In this document: positions 1-5,509 of the stretch, one piece after another
Position numbering within the stretch: the first letter of the stretch is position 1
Layout: each line of letters starts with the position of its first letter
Assembly (NCBI GenBank): GCA_029934175.1
Contig: JAOZMT010000182.1
Location: forward strand, 1 to 5,509
Direction: 5' to 3'
Length of the DNA stretch: 5,509 nucleotides
DNA from: Victivallales bacterium
GTDB lineage: Bacteria; Verrucomicrobiota; Lentisphaeria; Victivallales; JAUVCU01
The notes under the pieces: model-generated
What the model was told of the DNA's origin: nothing
Database searches by the model: none
What the model saw: the letters and a program-made list of their open reading frames with translations, nothing else
Made by a program: the position numbers and the translations under genes

Positions 1-1107
1 GATTATGCAACAGAGGATGCTGCGTTAAAAACAATATGGGAGCTAAATCAACGAAGTATAAAAGTTGGAAACATAGCATTCATAGGTATATCTGGAGCAG
101 GAGGAAAAGAATTGGCTCATGTCTTTAGAGGCGGGCTTTTACGAACAAGTGGAAATTATAAGTTTTTCACGCGAGATGATAAAGAATTTGATATTTTATT
201 ATCTGAAATAGAATTTGGTGTTCGCAAAGAAGATGTAATGAATCAAGCTACTATTCAAAAATTTGGAAAAATTGAAGGAGTAGATGCTTTACTTTATGGA
301 AGATTATTAGGAGTAGAGGTTGATGCAACTTCTAAAAAAACTTATGCTAGATTAAATTTATCTTTAGGAGATGTAGAGACTGGGCAAATTTTATGGTCTG
401 GAAATATCACAGGAGATTATCAACCAGCAGGAGCTATTGAGAGTTTACCTAAAGAATTAATTACAGCAATTGAAGATGCTGCTCAAAAAACTGCAAAAGA
501 ATTAGCAAAAGCACAAATCGCAACACAAACGAATGTTTATTTATTGCCTGTCTTAGGTTCAAATGAAGCTCAAGCTGAATTAGTTTCAGATATGGTTGCG
601 GCTAAGTTGATAAATGTCCATCCTAGTCTTAATTTTTATTCTAATCCGCCAGCACAAAATAAAGAATTAGTTAAACGATTAGCTTTAAAATTAAATTCTG
701 GAAACGGTGTAGGATTGCAAGGCGGACAAATGCTACAAACACAATTAGATCAAGTTTTTGTTGGAACTAATTCAACTACAAGAGCAACGGTTTCTATTTC
801 GCATCAAGAAAACTTATCTAAAAGTGCTTACTTGACTGGAAAAATCGTTAATACAACTATTGGAAAAAATTCTACAGATTCTAGTTCAATTACAATTATG
901 TATAAAATTCAAACATTAGATAATAGAACGATTTGGGCTGCTACTGTTACTGGCGATACTGCGATTAGTGCAACTTTAGATGGCTTTGAAGCTTTCTATA
1001 ACAAATATAAAGCTCTTTGCATTGGCGTTTTAGTGGTAATTGGTGCTATTGTAGGAATTTTTGGTATGTTCGTCGCTTTTAGAATTCTAACTGGCGGAGT
1101 TCGGTAA
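1..1107 (+). CDS. CsgG/FlgO-like protein with two CsgG-type domains and a C-terminal membrane helix, 5' end missing
   Basis: The reading frame is open from base 1 (DYATEDAALKTIW...), so the gene begins upstream; the TTG at 112 lies inside the domain and is not the start. 368 residues are visible. Residues about 20-145 follow the CsgG pattern: a beta strand (VGNIAFIGIS), a helix ending ELAHVFRGGLL, then KFFTRDDKEFDILLSEIEFG, a helix leading to IEGVDALLYGRLLGVEV, and the closing strand with VETGQILWSG (Trp132). Residues about 177-318 repeat the plan: TNVYLLPVLG, a helix, LNFYSNP, a helix, strands, then LDNRTIWAATVTGD (Trp312). ILWSGNITGD and TIWAATVTGD are clearly parallel. Residues 339-360 form one hydrophobic helix followed by a short tail. 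CsgG-family proteins are envelope proteins involved in secretion channels, flagellar outer-membrane assembly or PBP activation. Whether this one is a pore or only an assembly factor cannot be told, and its signal sequence is outside the window. Stop TAA; the next gene starts 43 bases later. Confidence 0.7.
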   Translation, partial: DYATEDAALKTIWELNQRSIKVGNIAFIGISGAGGKELAHVFRGGLLRTSGNYKFFTRDDKEFDILLSEIEFGVRKEDVMNQATIQKFGKIEGVDALLYGRLLGVEVDATSKKTYARLNLSLGDVETGQILWSGNITGDYQPAGAIESLPKELITAIEDAAQKTAKELAKAQIATQTNVYLLPVLGSNEAQAELVSDMVAAKLINVHPSLNFYSNPPAQNKELVKRLALKLNSGNGVGLQGGQMLQTQLDQVFVGTNSTTRATVSISHQENLSKSAYLTGKIVNTTIGKNSTDSSSITIMYKIQTLDNRTIWAATVTGDTAISATLDGFEAFYNKYKALCIGVLVVIGAIVGIFGMFVAFRILTGGVR

Positions 1108-1150
1108 TTGTTAATTTTGAATGGTTAATTAAATAAATAAAGGGGAAATT

Positions 1151-2269
1151 ATGAAGAATATTATGAAAACATTGGCTGTCGCTTCAGTGGCAGGTATTTT
1201 ATCGGGTTGTGCAACTGTCAAATTTAATGTTGATAGCAGCAAAGGGTATTTAGTTGGAGAGTCAGAGCAAAAAGTTTTTACTTGGTTTGGTATGATGGGT
1301 GGGGAAACTGATCAGGTTTTCGTAAAAACTACTGCTGATCATTATAACTTTGAAAAATGGGAGGACACAGGTTCTTATATTGATCCAATAGATAATCCAC
1401 ATATTGTAACAAATGTAACTAACGATAGAGTTTTGAGAGCGATTTTTAAAAGAAAATCATATACAACTCCAGCAAGAACAATTGCTCCTGTTACATCTCC
1501 TAGTGAAGTTATTGGATATCAAAAACCAAGAGCAATAGTCGCTCCAACTATAATAACTCATGAACCTGTTACGCAACCTAAGGTTAATCCTTATGTCCAT
1601 AATCCTGAACCTAAAAAAGTTGAAAACTTACAATATTTTTCAAAATCTTCTCCTAGAAGAATTATGATTGCTGTTGAATATTTCAGTGATAAACCTGAAC
1701 TAAATGAGATTTCTAGAGCTGTTGAAGGTGCGATTGCAAACGCTGGTTATGAAATTACCAAAGATAATCCTTTCTTAACTCTTACTCTAAAAAACAAATT
1801 AACAAAATTTGACAAATTTGGGAATTTCTATATTTATAAAGGATATTCTGAATTATCTGTTCGCAGAAATTCTGAAAACTTTTCAGCAGTGAATACTGTT
1901 CTAGCACGCACAAAAATCAGTGCTAAGGGCGACAGAAAATTAGGTCAAGATGATGCAATTTCTTCATTTACAGATAAAGTTTCTGAAAAAGCATCTGAAT
2001 GGGTCAAAGATCTTTGTAAAAGAGAAATGGGAGCTTTAGAATCTGTTAGAATATCTTTCAATAAAAATTTATTAAGAGATTATCATGGCACAGGTGATGC
2101 TTTTCAAAATTGGGAAAATACAATATTAAATCAAGCAAAAAGAAAAACAGGTGTTTTATCTTGCAAAATGGTTTCAAGTAATGTAGATTCATTTGTATTT
2201 GAATTTGTTTATCGCAAGAAAGATTATCCAGCAGGGCTAGATAGAGGATTTATCAATAGCTTATTTTAA
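1151..2269 (+). CDS. lipoprotein with InlB-like beta-repeat and C-terminal alpha/beta domains
   Basis: 372 residues. The N-terminus is a lipoprotein signal: Lys2 and Lys6, a hydrophobic stretch, then the lipobox L17-S-G-C20, so it is predicted to be exported and lipidated on Cys20; Ala at +2 would not hold it in the inner membrane in the enterobacterial scheme. Residues about 24-101 look like a divergent InlB B-repeat: paired strands, then YNFEKWED, NPHIVTNVTND and VLRAIFKRK, matching the family's F-x-x-W ... NP ... t-v-t-x-D-x-x-x-x-A-x-F pattern. Residues about 102-165 are a Pro-rich, low-complexity linker. Residues about 168-290 form an alpha/beta domain (RIMIAVEYF ... ending TKISAKGDRKLGQDDAI plus an amphipathic helix), a layout seen in LPP20/FlgO-type envelope lipoproteins, although I cannot name the family. 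A last domain (about 294-355) also looks alpha/beta. The start at 1151 is set by AAAGGGG five bases upstream; Met5 is an in-frame alternative with worse spacing. It lies between the CsgG-like and SPFH genes, 12 bases from the latter, in an apparent operon. Confidence 0.75.
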   Translation: MKNIMKTLAVASVAGILSGCATVKFNVDSSKGYLVGESEQKVFTWFGMMGGETDQVFVKTTADHYNFEKWEDTGSYIDPIDNPHIVTNVTNDRVLRAIFKRKSYTTPARTIAPVTSPSEVIGYQKPRAIVAPTIITHEPVTQPKVNPYVHNPEPKKVENLQYFSKSSPRRIMIAVEYFSDKPELNEISRAVEGAIANAGYEITKDNPFLTLTLKNKLTKFDKFGNFYIYKGYSELSVRRNSENFSAVNTVLARTKISAKGDRKLGQDDAISSFTDKVSEKASEWVKDLCKREMGALESVRISFNKNLLRDYHGTGDAFQNWENTILNQAKRKTGVLSCKMVSSNVDSFVFEFVYRKKDYPAGLDRGFINSLF

Positions 2270-2281
2270 GGGAGGTTTTGT

Positions 2282-3772
2282 ATGGGTTTATTTAGCAGGA
2301 AATGTGATAAATGTGGAGCATCAGTAAAGAAGCAAGCTCGTTTTTGTAATAAGTGTGGAGATTCAGCTCCCAAGAGTTGGGTCAAATGTGCTTCGTGTAA
2401 TAAATGGGTTGGTGTGGAATCAAAAAATTGTTCACATTGTAAAGTGTCATTGCGACCAGAAGAGCGAGAATCTATAGTTGATGAAAGATTAATTTTGCCA
2501 CAAAATTTATTTATGCAACGAATTGATGTTGCCAATATAAATACACGAAATGATGCCTTGGTTATTGAACCAGGGCAAATGGCTATTGCTATGCAAGATG
2601 CCAAAATAGGTGGAGTTTTAAAAAATGGCAGACACAGCATTAAAGATGGCTTCTTAAAAAGTCTGATTTTTGGTGATAGAAAGGAAAAACAAGTCTTGTT
2701 TATTGCGAACAGTGCAGAATTTGTTTTACCCCTTAGTGGAAATGATTATAGAACTCAAGAAGATTTATCTTTAAATATTTATACAGAATTACTTGTTAAA
2801 ATCAATGAAAAAGAAACTGAAAGAGTTGTTGTTGATTTAGCACAAAGTAAAAGACAAGTCTCTTATGAAGATATTATCACAGAAATTAAATATGAAGTTG
2901 AAAAGCAACTAAAATTAATTGTTGGTGAATACTCAGCTGATGAATTAATGAAAGATGCTAATGCTATTTTATCATTCGATAATAAACTAAGTGATTATTT
3001 AACAAAAATAATGTCTCGCATAGGTTTAAAAGTTATTCGTGTTGCAGCTACACAATTCTCTGGTAAGGAATTAAATCAACTTCGTGCAAAGTCTGGTGAT
3101 GCAGAGTTACTCGCTCGTGAGATTGTTTTAAAACAACGCACTAAAGAATTACTTGATGATGAAACAATGGCAAACTTTAAATCAGATGAAGATTTAAAGA
3201 TGTATATGTTGCAAATTTCACATGAAAATGGTGTATCGGAAGAAAAAATAAAGCATGAAATGACTACTTTACAAAAAGTTCATTCACACGAAATAGAAAT
3301 AAAAGATTTCGAGCATTCTTTAAATCTTGCAAAAATTAAAGAAACGCAAGAATTAGACAGCACTAGAAAGTGGATGGAAATTCGCAAAGAGAAAAATGAT
3401 GCTAAGCGAGAAGATGTTAGTGAAAATTTAAAATTGTATGCTAATTACACTCCTGCACAACTCGCAGCTGTTTTACCTGCCGACCAAGTTGATGCGATTA
3501 TAAAGGCTCGTCAATTAGAAATGTTAGAAAAGCAGCAAGAAATGCAAAAGGATATGACTCCTGAGCAAATCTTAGCTATAAATTCTGCAAATTCACAACA
3601 TTCAGCACAAGCTCTTGCTGCCATAGGGCAAGAAAAAATCAAAGCTGCTGAAGAAAAAGCTAAAATGGCTAGTGAAAATTCGGATAGAATGGAGAAAATT
3701 ATGGAAAAAGCTCTTGATGCGAATGCACAAGTTGCTAATTGTAAAAATAACGATGTTACAATTATGAAATGA
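2282..3772 (+). CDS. double zinc-ribbon SPFH/Band-7 domain protein
   Basis: 496 residues. Two four-cysteine zinc ribbons open the protein: Cys8, 11, 22, 25 and Cys36, 39, 50, 53 (CDKCG, FCNKCG, CASCN, CSHC). Residues about 78-265 read as an SPFH (stomatin/prohibitin/flotillin) domain: ALVIEPGQMAIAMQDAKIGG, VLKNGRHSIKD, a strand-rich middle, an amphipathic helix around EDIITEIKYEVEKQL, and the typical IMSRIGLKVIRVAATQF before the coiled-coil. Residues about 266-400 are long charged helices (probable coiled coil), and the tail is Gln/Ala/Glu-rich with MTPEQILAINSANS. No transmembrane segment or signal peptide is visible, so it should be cytoplasmic; many SPFH proteins instead carry an N-terminal membrane anchor. 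SPFH proteins form large rings or cages and organise membrane microdomains. By inference this one is a scaffold whose ribbons recruit a partner or nucleic acid. The start is supported by GGGAGG just after the preceding stop. TGA stop. Confidence 0.8.
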   Translation: MGLFSRKCDKCGASVKKQARFCNKCGDSAPKSWVKCASCNKWVGVESKNCSHCKVSLRPEERESIVDERLILPQNLFMQRIDVANINTRNDALVIEPGQMAIAMQDAKIGGVLKNGRHSIKDGFLKSLIFGDRKEKQVLFIANSAEFVLPLSGNDYRTQEDLSLNIYTELLVKINEKETERVVVDLAQSKRQVSYEDIITEIKYEVEKQLKLIVGEYSADELMKDANAILSFDNKLSDYLTKIMSRIGLKVIRVAATQFSGKELNQLRAKSGDAELLAREIVLKQRTKELLDDETMANFKSDEDLKMYMLQISHENGVSEEKIKHEMTTLQKVHSHEIEIKDFEHSLNLAKIKETQELDSTRKWMEIRKEKNDAKREDVSENLKLYANYTPAQLAAVLPADQVDAIIKARQLEMLEKQQEMQKDMTPEQILAINSANSQHSAQALAAIGQEKIKAAEEKAKMASENSDRMEKIMEKALDANAQVANCKNNDVTIMK

Positions 3773-3782
3773 TTGTTAATTA

Positions 3783-3923
3783 TTTTTAACCACGAAAAAA
3801 GCGGGGAGTTTTTTATGAGTCTTAATCGTTCTTGCTTTATTAATTTTTTTTATAAATATAACTTTGTGTAATTCGAGTAATTAGTGGACAAATAAAAACT
3901 TTCGCATTTTCGTGGTTTAAAAA
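3783..3923. repeat. spacer inverted-repeat element, CCACGAAAA type, copy before the transglutaminase-like gene
   Basis: The 183-base spacer between the SPFH and transglutaminase-like genes is bounded by an inverted pair: TTTTTAACCACGAAAA at 3783-3798 and TTTTCGTGGTTTAAAAA at 3907-3923, which pair except for one extra base. After the left arm come a GGGGAG tract (3803-3808) and TTTTTTATGAGTC, a string that recurs twice in the next spacer (near 5185 and 5277). The ATG at 3815 opens an 18-codon ORF ending at 3871 (MSLNRSCFINFFYKYNFV). The ORF has a well-placed Shine-Dalgarno, but nothing else shows that it is translated. The middle is AT-rich without recognisable genes. The right arm ends about 20 bases before the ribosome binding site of the next gene. 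It could be a small mobile palindromic repeat or a transcribed hairpin affecting expression. Confidence 0.7.
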
Positions 3924-3939
3924 CTGCGAAATATGCGAA
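3900..3939 (+). promoter_or_regulatory. two mutually exclusive short hairpins just upstream of the transglutaminase-like gene
   Basis: TTTCGCA at 3900-3906 can pair perfectly with TGCGAAA at 3925-3931, or TTCGCAT at 3901-3907 with ATGCGAA at 3933-3939. The two pairings share the left strand, and both compete with the larger inverted repeat whose right arm (3907-3923) is their loop. The Shine-Dalgarno AAGGA (3946-3950) follows immediately. Alternative folds at this position could modulate translation or readthrough. The stems are only 7 pairs, so this is a suggestion from sequence alone. Confidence 0.25.
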
Positions 3940-3955
3940 TAAAAAAAGGAAATAT

Positions 3956-5125
3956 ATGAATTTTTTGAAATTTGGAGCGATTTGTTCGCTCTTGTTTGCA
4001 ATGCAAACAAACGCTGTTTTTGCTGCTAACTTAGATGATATTTTTGGCGGTGATGATAATGGAAAAATTAAACCTACTATTATCAAAAGAAGAACAATAG
4101 TTCAACCACAAAAAGTGGTTCAAGAAACTACAAACTCTATCCAACAAGTTGATGTAGATATAAAGTATGGTGATTTGAATTATGTTCTTGTTCATTGTGG
4201 AGAAGCTTTTATAAAAGAAATAAAAATCACAAACAATAGTGATTCTGTTTGCCAAAATTTAAGTTTAGAAATATCTATTCGTCCAGAAACATTCAGTTCT
4301 GTTTGGATAGAAACAATATCAAATATTGCACCAGGTGAGACAAAAATTATAAAAAATATTGATTTACCATTGAAGCATAAGGCTCTTTATGAGGTAAATG
4401 AAAAAATGAAAGCATTTCTTGTGGTTCAAGTTAAAAGCAATAATAATTTACTATATGCAAAAACAAATCCGCTTTCAGTTTTACCATACAATATTGCAGT
4501 GCTTGATAAACGAATAAATAAAACTTTATCTGCTTTTGTTCAACCTAATTCAAGAGAAATTAAACAATTTATTAAACAAGCAAGAAGTGTTTTATTTGAA
4601 AAAACAAATACAGACTCTTTCCCTGGTTATCAAGCTGGAGAAGAAAGAGTTTTTGAAATGATTGAAGCTTTACATCAAACAATGCAAGAACAAAATATAA
4701 CATATATTAATCCTCCTGCATCTTTTTATGGTCAAAAAATCCGTTCTCCAAAAAATGTAATTGATAACAGTCAAGGAACTTGTATTGACCTTGCTGTTCT
4801 TTATGCGTCTCTATGGGAAGGTGTAGGATTAAACCCTGTGCTTGTTCTAATCCCAGGTCATGCGTTTATGGGATGTTGGGATGTCGATAGAACACATTTC
4901 CCTGAAACTGTAACCGTTCTAAATAAAATATCAAAAAACCAAATTCATTTATTGAAAAATTTGAAAATATTTAATTCAACCGATGTAACAAGTGGTGGAA
5001 GCTGTATTGATGCTGCTAAAACTGGGTTCAAATACCTAGAAAATTGCATTTTAGAAAAAAAAGCAATATACATAATCGATGTTAAAAAAGCAAGAGATGA
5101 AGGTATCACTCCTTTACCTTATTAA
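3956..5125 (+). CDS. exported transglutaminase-like protein resembling the N-terminal region of DUF4011 helicase-type proteins
   Basis: 389 residues. Residues 1-23 are a signal peptide (Lys5, a hydrophobic core, likely cut V-F-A | A at 23/24), with no lipobox, so the protein should be periplasmic or secreted. After a short linker (about 25-70), residues about 75-185 look like a beta-sandwich (IKITNNSDSVCQNLSLEI ... NIAPGETKII). Residues about 190-389 match a pattern I know from the front of DUF4011-type large helicase proteins: LSAFVQPNS, a helix, GYQAGEERVFEMIEALHQTM, YINPPASFYGQKIRSP, QGTCIDLAVLYASLWEGVGL, LIPGHAFMGCW and the closing IDVKKARDEGITPLP. In the papain-like/transglutaminase fold Cys276 and His302 would be the catalytic pair; the third residue may be Asn340 or Asp343 (FNSTD). 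No helicase or nuclease part is present. It could be an active cysteine peptidase or transglutaminase, or a binding module. Start ATG with AAGGA five bases upstream. It follows the SPFH gene across a repeat-bearing spacer. Confidence 0.7.
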   Translation: MNFLKFGAICSLLFAMQTNAVFAANLDDIFGGDDNGKIKPTIIKRRTIVQPQKVVQETTNSIQQVDVDIKYGDLNYVLVHCGEAFIKEIKITNNSDSVCQNLSLEISIRPETFSSVWIETISNIAPGETKIIKNIDLPLKHKALYEVNEKMKAFLVVQVKSNNNLLYAKTNPLSVLPYNIAVLDKRINKTLSAFVQPNSREIKQFIKQARSVLFEKTNTDSFPGYQAGEERVFEMIEALHQTMQEQNITYINPPASFYGQKIRSPKNVIDNSQGTCIDLAVLYASLWEGVGLNPVLVLIPGHAFMGCWDVDRTHFPETVTVLNKISKNQIHLLKNLKIFNSTDVTSGGSCIDAAKTGFKYLENCILEKKAIYIIDVKKARDEGITPLPY

Positions 5126-5135
5126 ATTAAAATTA

Positions 5136-5322
5136 TTTTAACCACGGAAAGCACGGAAAACACGGAAAAGAGAGAAACTTTTTTATGAGTCGGAAGCTTT
5201 GCTTTCATTGCTTTTGATTTAGAAAAATAATTAAAGAATTAACCACGAAAAACACGAAAAAAGAGGGAAATCTTTTATGAGTCGGAAGCTTTGCTTTCAT
5301 TGGTTTTGATTTAGAAAAATAA
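5136..5322 (+). repeat. tandem duplicated repeat unit (two copies of about 90 bases)
   Basis: Copy 1 spans about 5136-5230 and copy 2 about 5239-5322. Each starts TTAACCACG, continues with CACGGAAA-type units (three in copy 1, two CACGAAAA in copy 2), then a purine-rich stretch, a T-run and ATGAGTCGGAAGC. The last 46 bases (5185-5230 and 5277-5322) are the same except for one base (C at 5211, G at 5303). This block contains a stem GGAAGC / GCTTTC with a TTT loop (one G-T pair) and an 11-codon ORF that reads MSRKLCFHCF in copy 1 (5185-5217) and MSRKLCFHWF in copy 2 (5277-5309). The repeats fill the spacer after the transglutaminase-like gene; no conventional gene is seen there. Confidence 0.8.
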
Positions 5323-5439
5323 ATATAAAAAATAAATATAAAAATAAAAATAAATATAAAAATAAATATAAAATAAAAATATAAATATAAATATAAAAAT
5401 CTTCTCTTTTTTCGTGGTTTTCGTGCTTTTCGTGGTTAA
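5239..5439. repeat. large inverted repeat, CCACGAAAA type, before the last gene
   Basis: Left-arm segments TTAACCACGAAAA (5239-5251) and CACGAAAAAAGAG (5253-5265) are matched exactly by the reverse complements TTTTCGTGGTTAA (5427-5439) and CTCTTTTTTCGTG (5404-5416). The right arm carries one extra CACGAAAA-type unit, so its three-unit layout corresponds better to copy 1 (5136-5170) in number and to copy 2 in base identity. The arms enclose the second repeat copy and an A/T-only tract. The right arm ends about 25 bases before the next Shine-Dalgarno, the same placement as the element before the transglutaminase-like gene. A transcript could form a long hairpin here. I see no classical G+C-rich terminator. 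Confidence 0.75.
5315..5400. repeat. A/T-only low-complexity tract
   Basis: 86 consecutive bases contain no G or C. The + strand is A-rich and built from irregular repeats of ATAAATATAAAA and AAATAAAA. It sits in the loop of the inverted repeat at 5239-5439. It looks like microsatellite expansion, and such a tract is expected to be intrinsically bent and easily melted. It codes for nothing recognisable; the minus-strand reading frame across it is only a run of Ile, Tyr, Phe and Leu. Confidence 0.9.
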
Positions 5440-5464
5440 AAAAATCTGCGGATAAAAAAAGATT

Positions 5465-5471
5465 AAAGGAG
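5465..5471 (+). promoter_or_regulatory. ribosome binding site of the last gene
   Basis: AAAGGAG lies six bases before the ATG at 5478. A second ATG at 5474 is too close and hits TGA after six codons, so the site selects 5478 as the start. Confidence 0.7.
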
Positions 5472-5477
5472 TAATGT

Positions 5478-5509
5478 ATGGAAGACATATTTGACAATAT
5501 GCAAACTTT
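5478..5509 (+). CDS. start of an unidentified gene, 3' end missing
   Basis: The frame from 5478 is open to the window edge and reads MEDIFDNMQT. The strong Shine-Dalgarno at 5465-5471 and the same orientation as the four genes before it make it a likely real gene of the same cluster. Ten residues do not allow a family assignment, and no signal peptide is apparent in them. Its distance from the previous gene (352 bases, filled with repeats) leaves open whether it shares that transcript. Confidence 0.6.
   Translation, partial: MEDIFDNMQT

Noticed and set aside
112..1107. The TTG at 112 as the start of the first gene.
   Set aside because: The frame is open back to base 1, and the upstream residues supply the first strand of the CsgG-type domain, so the gene is simply cut by the window edge.
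2266..2640. A minus-strand open frame of 124 codons.
   Set aside because: It lies antisense to the zinc ribbons and the start of the SPFH domain. Its Cys/His/Leu-rich product is a by-product of that coding sequence and has no ribosome binding site of note.
3859..3866. TAACTTTG, matching the Bacteroidetes-type promoter element TAnnTTTG.
   Set aside because: No TTG-type upstream element at the right distance is visible, and strong Shine-Dalgarno sites argue against Bacteroidetes; an 8-base match in AT-rich DNA is expected by chance.
3850..4255. Two minus-strand open frames overlapping the start of the transglutaminase-like gene and the spacer before it.
   Set aside because: They are antisense to a convincing signal peptide and to AT-rich spacer, with no domain-like sequence.
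5136..5270. A CRISPR array, considered because of the CACGGAAA/CACGAAAA units.
   Set aside because: The units are 8-10 bases, contiguous and degenerate, with no unique spacers of regular length.
5297..5497. A minus-strand frame of 66 codons containing NHEKHENHEK and a long Ile/Tyr/Phe/Leu run.
   Set aside because: It is a translation of the CACGAAAA repeats and the A/T-only tract, a familiar artefact of this repeat type.
5478..5509. Similarity of MEDIFDNMQ to the mature N-terminus LDDIFGGDD of the transglutaminase-like protein.
   Set aside because: Only four or five acidic and hydrophobic positions agree, one protein is exported and the other shows no signal sequence, and the match is too short to mean homology.

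Overview
The window is strongly AT-rich and holds five co-directional protein genes on the + strand; the first and last are cut by the window edges. Good Shine-Dalgarno sequences precede the starts that can be seen, TGA is used as a normal stop, and there is a lipobox lipoprotein and a signal-peptide protein. This fits an AT-rich, probably Gram-negative (diderm) bacterium. The spacers carry strings of CCACGAAAA / CACGAAAA units. From general experience such repeats are common in Verrucomicrobia, Planctomycetes and Lentisphaerae relatives, so a gut- or rumen-type PVC bacterium is my best guess. That assignment is weak.

Layout. Positions 1-1107 hold the 3' part of a CsgG/FlgO-like protein that appears to carry two copies of the CsgG-type fold and a C-terminal membrane helix. 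Positions 1151-2269 encode a lipoprotein with an InlB-like beta-repeat, a proline-rich linker and a two-part C-terminal region. Positions 2282-3772 encode an SPFH/Band-7 protein with two N-terminal zinc ribbons and a long charged helical tail. After a 183-base spacer containing an inverted repeat, 3956-5125 encodes an exported transglutaminase-like protein. Its whole mature part resembles the N-terminal region of the large DUF4011 helicase-type proteins, but no helicase is attached. After a second, 352-base repeat-filled spacer, a new gene starts at 5478 (MEDIFDNMQT...).

How they may work together. The first three genes are tightly spaced (43 and 12 bases) and look like one transcript. Genes 4 and 5 follow on the same strand, each preceded by a version of the same palindromic spacer element that ends just before the ribosome binding site. 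The set (tandem-CsgG membrane protein, surface or periplasmic lipoprotein, cytoplasmic zinc-ribbon SPFH scaffold, periplasmic cysteine-protease-like or binding domain) suggests an envelope-associated complex with cytoplasmic and exported parts. I do not recognise it as a named system. The family assignments come from reading the proteins by eye; the joint function is inference.
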